In this document: positions 55,693-62,000 of the stretch, one piece after another
Layout: each line of letters begins with the position of its first letter
Position numbering within the stretch: the first letter of the stretch is position 1
Assembly: GCA_037447655.1 (NCBI GenBank)
Contig: JBBHKE010000059.1
Span: forward strand, 323,080 to 385,079
Length of the DNA: 62,000 nt
Direction of reading: 5' to 3'
Source of the DNA: Zygnema cylindricum
Taxonomy: Eukaryota; Streptophyta; Zygnematophyceae; Zygnematales; Zygnemataceae
Made by a program: the position numbers and the translations under genes
Notes under the pieces: generated by a model
Seen by the model: only the letters and a program-made list of their open reading frames with translations
Databases searched by the model: none
Told to the model about the DNA's origin: nothing

Positions 55693-56307
55693 CTATTTCT
55701 TTTTTCTTTTCTTCTCATAAATATTTAAGTAAATAACCTCATATTCAAAAAGGTCTGTTAGATGTGCCGAAATAAACATTGCATCTTGTTGATCACACAT
55801 TTTATTTAGCATCCCACTTTTCAAAAATCCGAACAAAAATTTTATCCACCTCATCGTTTTTCCATTCACACAAAATCCAATTTCCCTGTTGCAATTCAAA
55901 CAGCTAGCCCCATCTCCAATCTGCAATTCACACCCAGATGCTAACCCTTTTACAAACACACTTTCATAGATGGCATCACTCCCATTAGTGATGTCAAAAC
56001 CATTACCCCCTAAATTTATCTTTAAATAAAGAGTCCCCAGTAAGTTCCTCATAAAATCTACATCTTCCAAACTCATGTTTTTATCCATGATAATTACCTC
56101 ATTTTTTGAACTTTCCTCACTCTCTCCCATGGAATTCTTTCCGATATCACTTTCTATTTTTATTCCCAAAATATATTTCTCACGTAAACCTTTCATTAAA
56201 TGTTCCTCTCCTCCCCTATTCTTTAAAACCACCTCTAGATTTACTTCTCCCCTTTCCTCGAAATCCATTAAAGTCTCTTTTTCCGACCAGTTTTGTTGGA
56301 TTGGCAC
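55693..56307 (-). CDS. Open 204-codon RT/RNase H relic, second copy
   Basis: Identical in translation to the frame at 48940-49554. It adds no independent evidence for coding constraint, because the duplication is recent. Confidence 0.45.
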   Translation of the reverse strand: MPIQQNWSEKETLMDFEERGEVNLEVVLKNRGGEEHLMKGLREKYILGIKIESDIGKNSMGESEESSKNEVIIMDKNMSLEDVDFMRNLLGTLYLKINLGGNGFDITNGSDAIYESVFVKGLASGCELQIGDGASCLNCNREIGFCVNGKTMRWIKFLFGFLKSGMLNKMCDQQDAMFISAHLTDLFEYEVIYLNIYEKKRKKK

Positions 56308-56398
56308 ATGAATGTCAGTTCAATAGAGGGTAAAATGTGATACGTCACACTTAAACCCGCCTAAAATAAATAGGAACGGACCCGCCAGGCTCTACATC

Positions 56399-56470
56399 GA
56401 GCTGGTGGCACAGTGGTTAGTGCGCTGACAGCTCAAGTCAGGGGTCCCAGGTTCGAGCTCTGGCCAGCTC
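56399..56470 (+). ncRNA. tRNA-like cloverleaf, TRIM copy 2 LTR1
   Basis: Identical to 49646-49717, with the following TTTT. Confidence 0.78.
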
Positions 56471-56684
56471 ACTTTTCCCTAGTATGGGACATACCGAATC
56501 CCGGATTTCTACGAAATCAACATGGTATCGGAGCCAGCGGGATTGCGGATGGTGCGACCGTCCTTCCTGTGAGGAGGGGTGTCGGATTGGCACGTGAATA
56601 TCGGTTCAATACGGGATAGAATGTGATACATCACACTTGAACCCGCCTAAAAGAAATAAGTATGGACCTGCCACGCTCTACATC

Positions 56685-56756
56685 GAGCTGGTGACACAGT
56701 GGTTAGTGCGCTGACAGCTCAAGTCAGAGGTCCCAGGTTCGAGCCTTGGCCGGCTC
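56685..56756 (+). ncRNA. tRNA-like cloverleaf, TRIM copy 2 LTR2
   Basis: Identical to 49932-50003. Confidence 0.74.
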
Positions 56757-56979
56757 ACTTTCCCTAGTAGGGGACATACCGAATCCCGAATTTCTAGGAA
56801 ATCAACAAGTTTTTTGTTTCCAAAATATCTATAAAATCATCCTCATTATTTTTATTATTTTTATTTTTCAATTATGGATCCTAGATCTGACTTTCTCATT
56901 TCTAATTCATACTTCCTCCACTCCTTCACATCCTCATTATGTCTAACTCCCTCAAGTACCTTGCTTTCCTTTACCTCCC

Positions 56980-57515
56980 TTATGGCTCCAAAAGCACACT
57001 GTTGCTTTCATGGAATTTCTTTGTGTTTTTCTCCAAACAAGGACACTCCTCCATATAGTGACCCGGTTCCCTACAAAAGAAGTAAACCCCTTTTTTAAAA
57101 GCTCCCCTTTCTTTTCCTCTCCCTTTCTTTCGACTGAAGTTCCGATAATGATTACCTTTGTCTTTGTTCCTCTTATTACACTTCTGCTCGTCACTGTCAT
57201 TCCTCTCATCAGGCTTCCGCTCGTCACCGCCGTTCTTCTCATCACGCTTCCGATAATCACCACCAGCTATAAATGCATTCACCCTATTACTTCCCCTACG
57301 AAGCTCCAAAGTGCTTTCCCTCACAAGAATTATCCTGTGGTAATGCTCCAAGTCCACGAGGAGCAATCCATTCCCCGCATACGGTAAATGATGTATTTGT
57401 ACTCATTTGGGAGTTTCATGATTAGTGTGATAATCTTTCTCTCCTTAGATTCTACATATCCCGCACTAGCAAGCTTAACATATAATGCAGTCATATCATT
57501 GCAAAACTTTATCAT
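56980..57515 (-). pseudogene. gag: E Gag C-terminal part, second copy
   Basis: Duplicate of the 50227-50762 Gag region: core piece 57515-57330, charged stretch and defective zinc knuckle at 57366-56980. Confidence 0.72.
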
Positions 57516-57561
57516 GCTATCGCCTTTATAAACATAGGCCTCTATTTCTTGTTTTACTAAC

Positions 57562-57708
57562 TGTTGCCTCTGTATAGTCTCACCCTTTTAGATCTGAAGA
57601 GCATTGTCTTTTTTATAAATTAATGGTTTTCTTTAGTATTTTCTAGGTCTAAAATGAAATGTTGAAAAGAAGCCGAGGCACTCTAGTACGGTATGGTTCC
57701 GAAACGAA
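57562..57708. other. Short junction DNA
   Basis: Contains TAGTATTTTCTAGGTCTAAAATG and AAGAAGCCGAGGCA near 57636-57680, a scrap of a C-type LTR start, and otherwise nothing recognised. Confidence 0.45.
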
Positions 57709-58188
57709 TGTTGATATTTGTGTATATTCTAGGTCTATAATAGCATAGAAAAAGACATAGGCAGCCTCTAACTCCCCTCTCCAAGCCCCCACACTTGTTG
57801 TAGTCACTGAAGACTGGATAGGGAGCTAGAGCCATGGCAGCCCAAGCTCTCTAGAGAAGACATGTGATAAATTAGGTAGACTTACCAAAATATACTTGAC
57901 GGACCCAGGAATTGATCTTGGTACCTGACGTCCGTGAAGACAAACGAAACAAAACCACGAATTTAAAAGTACACCATTACTTGTGGATTTGAGATTGGAC
58001 AGCTTACAATGGAGCTAAAGCATTGGAGTGGACATTTGGCAGTTTGCTTGCTAATGTAAGCGGATGACACGTGGCAATCTATGAGTGGATGACGGACATT
58101 ACATGGAGGCGACTACGGCTTAAGAGTTCATAGGCGTTAGCGACGGCCAAGCTGAATTATGGTCGTACAAGAAGTACAGCAGCACCGG
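57709..58188 (+). mobile_element. D-like LTR fragment
   Basis: Starts TGTTGATATTTGTGTATATTC and follows the D4 LTR through the antisense tRNA-like block (57895-57935). The middle is diverged or deleted after GACGTCCGTGAAG. ACACGTGGCAATC at about 58066 and GTCGTACAAGAAGTAC near 58163 are its U3. It is cut at 58188 by a reversed LTR end. Confidence 0.6.
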
Positions 58189-58769
58189 TGAAATTCTTTA
58201 AGCTCCATTCCCCCACAAAAATCACAGATCTAAAAAAACTTATCTAGATAGTGCCGACTCCAAGTTGATAGAAACCTAGATGAATGACACCTTAACAGTT
58301 ATAACCCAAATAGAGCTTCACCCCTGTGAAAGAAGACAATCTGTGTGCTCAGTTCCCGAACTGAGTGCAAAGTTAAAATATGAGTATTCGGACACACTCC
58401 CCCACTTTGACGTTCCCTTACAAATGCAGCCACTTTTGCAAGCAAAATCTTTGACCGACTACACCTTTGTGTAGCCTAGTTTCCCCTAAGTCTGCAGCAA
58501 AAAGAATCATTGAATTTGCTCCCTTGAGCGTTAGTCATGCCTGGTCAAAGTTGACCTTTTACATAGAAGCTTTCTCACAGAGAGGCAGCTACCTACTACT
58601 TTTCTAATTCATGAATCACTCTCTAAACCCCCTTCTATTGACGTACGACACCAATCTCAAGACAATACCGTTTGGAAAAGTACACAAGCCGGAGTACTTT
58701 CTGTACGGCCACTGTACGGCCACTGTACAACATGGTAATAAAGGTGACGCATGTCACATACGGACTTGG
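58189..58769 (-). mobile_element. E-like LTR fragment (U5 and part of U3)
   Basis: Minus-strand LTR ending ...GAATGGAGCTTAAAGAATTTCA at 58189, so the gag start reads MELKEFQ. TAGATAGTGCCGAC block, U5 and a GTAC-rich U3 follow up to 58769, where it is truncated. Together with MEDTELQ, MEVSEFQ and MDPIKLS it shows the shared layout of gag starts inside LTR ends. Confidence 0.7.
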
Positions 58770-58803
58770 TGTTGTTGTTCTACTACCACTGGAGCAGGTG
58801 GAG
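58770..58803 (-). mobile_element. 34-bp B-like LTR terminus
   Basis: On + TGTTGTTCTACTACCACTGG, then AGCAGGTGGAGCAG. Reversed, this is the end of a B-like LTR such as 26144-26180 (GGTGGTTGTAGAACAA). It is wedged between the E-like LTR and F internal sequence. Confidence 0.6.
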
Positions 58804-59252
58804 CAGTAACATCCCATAATTATAGATCCACAAATTCGGATCTTTCACCAAATGCCACAACTCCACCTTTCGGATCTCTCCCCCAAACGTCGAAACTCCT
58901 CCTTCCACATCTCTCCACTAAATGTCAAATCTCCACATTTCGAAATGCTTCATTAAAAATAAACATTTATTTTCCAAAACTAAAATATCGATTCTCAAAA
59001 TAAATCATTTTCATTGAGGGTAGACATTTCGGCACTGTCACTAAAGTTAACCCTTGGGGCGATGCAAGATTCAAACTCGGCACATAGTATACACTATGAC
59101 AAGGTCTGACAATCTTCAAAGGTACAGCAGACACCATCCAACTGCACCAACAACCAGCAAGGACAATAGTTTCCCCGCTACAGTCTGCAGATGACACAAA
59201 CTAGATCTCGACTTAACGTAACATATGATAGATGGGGTGTGGGCCCATAACC
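58804..59252 (-). mobile_element. F internal region, partial
   Basis: Minus strand from the primer site (59252-59237, GGTTATGGGCCCACAC) down to 58804. Collinear with 61565 to about 61111: same GGGGCGATGCAAGAT block and the ATCCGAAAGGTGGAG repeats. No open frame. The boundary at 58804 is where homology to the longer copy stops. Confidence 0.8.
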
Positions 59253-60580
59253 TGTTGTTCTTTGGTCTAAAATAGACCGCAGAAGCGACCCAAACTATCA
59301 TGCAAAAAGCTAAGCCAAAAATAGGTCGACGAACAATCATTTGAAATGCATCCTCCATTTAACATACAACAACATTTAGGGTTTCATGGAATAATCAACA
59401 TAAATAAACCCTATGACAACATCTAAGGTTTGATGGAATAATCGACATAAACAAACCCTAGGACAAATGCATAAACAATGCATATCAAACATATATAAAA
59501 ACATAAATAAATAATAACACACAAATGCATCACACATAAACAAGAGTATAATCAGAGTATAATCATTATATCATTCAAAGTGCATGACCTAATCGGCAAC
59601 CCTAAAATACTACATCTTCGGTCCCCACTTTACTAACCAGCATTGATGATTAAATTCCTAACAAAGCTCATTCCTATATATACACTTGTGAGCTGTCAAT
59701 GAATCACTAAGTGTCAAAATTACCAAAGTAAATTACATAACTGTCACTAAATCAAACTAATCGTAAGCGTACACATGTCTACAAGTATGATATTGTACAC
59801 ACACAAATTAAACTATCAAAACCCTAATTGATCACTTAAATATAAACATCATAATCAACACTAATTTATAATAACGCAAAAGACAAAACAATGTTACTCC
59901 AAATATTTACACCGACGCATCCACATATCCGCGTCATAAGTGACAACTTGCTTAGTCACTCGTAGATAAATCCACATAGTGAACCGACATCGTATATGTA
60001 CGGTCCACCTAATTAACACGTCATCAAACAATATGATCCCTTGGAAATATCGGCGGACGCCATCCGCCTTCCACGTGTACCACGAATCACTTGTTAAACA
60101 ATCCGGAACGTCCAAAAATAAATATCGTGTGATTGACGCGATTTCGCGTCACCACTACATAAAAATCTCGGCGGCCTATATCCGCCGTCCGTCGCTCTTA
60201 ATCGGCACCCTTGATGTCGCGCCGCGTGGTCATAAAAATCCACTTGTCGAAACCTCGTACAATCGAAATCATTTTCGTACCGCAAGCGCGTTCCTTGTAA
60301 TAAATGCGCTTGTCGCATTTTGTTTCGTACGCCATGCGTACATTTTCACACTTCGAAAATTTCAAATCGGATCGCTTCGCGATCCGCCGTCCATTTACAT
60401 TGCGCATTCCGCGCCACTCAATTAGTCCTTCACGTACATTTAATTTTCTTCGTACATTTACTCCCCCAATCCGCAAATCAATTCGAACCTCCACACTACA
60501 TCGCGTAAATGCGCACGCACGCGAACACGCGCACGCACGAAACGCTCCGTACGCACGAAACTAAGTTTTCAAAAACAACA
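59253..60580 (-). mobile_element. F LTR, reverse orientation, 1328 bp
   Basis: Minus-strand start TGTTGTTTTTGAAAACTTAG at 60580, end AAAGAACAACA at 59253, directly followed by a primer site and preceded by a purine tract (CTCCCCCGAAAAATTAG on +). Very similar to the solo LTR at 29916-31320, including hairpin CGGATCGCTTCGCGATCCG and the terminal GGTCTATTTTAGACC, but with two 47-bp units instead of three. Confidence 0.9.
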
Positions 60581-61565
60581 CTCCCCCGAAAAATTAGTCT
60601 CGTGCATCCATGGCGCCACGTCATAAGCTGTCACCAATGTTACCAGCTGTCACACCTGCTTTCAACTGCCTTCTCCATCTTAATCCTCCAAATGCCTCCG
60701 CCAGAATTTTCTCACTTGTTCCACCATCGCTTCCGCTAACTCCACATACCATCCAAATTTCATAATACATAATATATATATTTTCATTTTCTTTTCTCTT
60801 TTCTCAACAATATCTAAATCCGAAAATTTCCCATAAAAATACATAAATAATAAACTATTTTCCGAAAATCAATTCTACCAATAATAAATAAAATTCCAAC
60901 AAAAATTACCACATTTTCCTCTAACTACCATAACAATTTCCAAAAATAAAACTTTCCAAATTTTCTAAATTTCGCGACCCGCGTACTTAATCCCACAAAA
61001 TAAAACATTAAAAATAAAAGTAAATAAAATCTACATTCTCTATCCCAATTTTAAGCTCCATTAATGTTACATTTCCCAAAACTACCAACAATCCGAAAAA
61101 TAAAATCTCATAACATCCCATAATTATAGATCCACAAATTCCGATCTTTCACCAAATGCCACAACTCCACCTTTCGGATCTCTCTCCCAAACGTCGAAAC
61201 TCCTCTTTCCACATCTCTCCACTAAATGTCAAATCTCCACCAAATGTCAAAACTTCGTACTCCACATTTCGAAATGCTTCATTAAAAATAAACATTTATT
61301 TTCCAAAACTAAAATATCGATTCTCAAAATAAATCATTTTCATTGAGGGTAGACATTTCGGCACTGTCACTAAGTTAACCCTTGGGGCGATGCAAGATTA
61401 AACTCGGCACATACCAACACTATGATAAGGCCGATCTCATGGGTACACAGACACCATTACTGCAATACAACCAGCAAGGACAAAATTAACCCGCTACAAT
61501 GCATGTGACACAAACCTATCTCGACTTAACGTAACATATGATAGATGGGGTGTGGGCCCATAACC
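60581..61565 (-). mobile_element. F internal region, non-coding (985 bp)
   Basis: Lies between two F LTRs in the same orientation, with purine tract at 60581-60597 and primer site at 61550-61565. No frame longer than chance and no gag or pol motif. Diverged repeats GATCTCTCCC-AA and CACATCTCTCCAC occur at 61140-61230. Just inside the primer site is a segment (61400-61490) with weak A-box- and B-box-like words on the minus strand. This is a large LTR element with no coding capacity, which must be moved by another element. Confidence 0.82.
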
Positions 61566-62000
61566 TGTTGTTCTTTGGTCTAAAATAGACCGCAGAAGCG
61601 ACCCAAACTATCATGCAAAAAGCTAAGCAAAAATAGGTCGACGAACAATCATTTGAAATGCATCCTCCATTTAACATACAACAACATTTAGGGTTTCATG
61701 GAATAATCAACATAAATAAACCCTATGACAACATCTAAGGTTTGATGGAATAATCGACATAAACAAACCCTAGGACAAATGCATAAACAATGCATATCAA
61801 ACATATATAAAAACATAAATAAATAATAACACACAAATGCATCACACATAAACAAGAGTATAATCAAAGTATAATCATTATATCATTCAAAGTGCATGAC
61901 CTAATCGGCAACCCTAAAATACTACATCTTCGGTCCCCACTTTACTAACCAGCATTGATGATTAAATTCCTAACAAAGCTCATTCCTATATATACACTTG
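61566..62000 (-). mobile_element. F LTR, continues beyond the window
   Basis: TGTTGTTCTTTGGTC at 61566 starts a second reversed F LTR nearly identical to 59253-59700. The window ends inside it. With 59253-60580 it bounds a non-coding element, or part of a longer LTR-spacer array. Confidence 0.9.

Larger units (their letters stand above)
56294..56807 (+). mobile_element. TRIM with tRNA-like cloverleaves, second copy
   Basis: Same 514-bp element and same AGTTT flanks as at 49541-50054, copied as part of the larger duplication and not by its own insertion. LTRs 56294-56522 and 56580-56807; primer site 56523-56535. Confidence 0.93.
55388..57561. repeat. Segmental duplication, copy 2
   Basis: Copy of 48635-50808 in the same orientation. 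Here the E LTR part begins abruptly at ACAGACGATAGG after unrelated DNA, and only the first part of E is present: no gag N-terminus or 5' LTR. Confidence 0.93.

Noticed and set aside
59040-59180. Second tRNA gene in the F internal region
   Set aside because: A-box-like TGGTGCAGTTGG and B-box-like AGTTTGAATCT occur on the minus strand, but no acceptor pairing was found and the T stem is imperfect.

Overview
The window looks like gene-poor, repeat-packed nuclear DNA of a green plant or close relative. I find no convincing host gene, rRNA or ordinary tRNA gene. Almost everything recognisable is Ty1/copia-type LTR retrotransposon sequence, in pieces, nested and inverted. The plant assignment rests on the primer-binding sites: most match the anticodon region of initiator tRNA-Met in its plant form (GGTTATGGGCCCACC), and one small element matches the tRNA 3' end (TGGTATCGGAGCC). 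The species cannot be read from the sequence. Two 10-N assembly gaps sit at 27705-27714 and 38285-38294.

Layout. 161-1196: solo C-type LTR (-). 2229-3290: foldback DNA transposon with 463-bp inverted arms and an 8-bp target duplication. 3828-6003: A-type 5' LTR with a truncated gag (A1). 7180-13071: B-type copia element (+), abutting a second B-type element in reverse (13072-18878). 19126-24285: mosaic of an A LTR fragment, a C-type pol (-), an A LTR with gag stub, and a C LTR. 26144-27704: B-like and C LTRs flanking short GC-rich repeats. 29916-31320: solo F LTR with target duplication CTCGT. 31904-38251: A-type element A2. 38482-39608: D LTR. 40143-53523: a (-) element E into which A3 (target duplication CTAAG), solo LTR D2, solo LTR D4 (target duplication TAACG) and a miniature LTR element (target duplication AGTTT) inserted. 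About 2.17 kb of E, miniature element included, is repeated at 55388-57561. 58804-62000: tandem F-type LTR / non-coding spacer / LTR array (-).

How the parts work together. The A, C, D and E LTRs share one plan: start TGTTGAAAT or TGTAGAAAT, an antisense tRNA-like block with a Pol III B-box, a hairpin built on ATTTGTTT, a CACGTG box, a cluster of GTAC motifs, a CCAAT box and a TATA box, then a U5 whose last 20 bases hold the gag ATG. The LTR ends in CA, and the primer-binding site that follows is itself gag coding sequence (residues VMGPPSR). Priming from an internal, half-tRNA site is the strategy known from Drosophila copia. All autonomous-type copies here carry stops, frameshifts or lost catalytic residues.

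The best candidate for something new is the 514-bp miniature element at 49541-50054 (copy at 56294-56807). It has two 229/228-bp LTRs and only 57 bp between them, and each LTR holds a complete 72-nt tRNA-like cloverleaf with A and B boxes. It resembles the Cassandra elements, which carry 5S RNA in their LTRs, but with a tRNA-like module instead.
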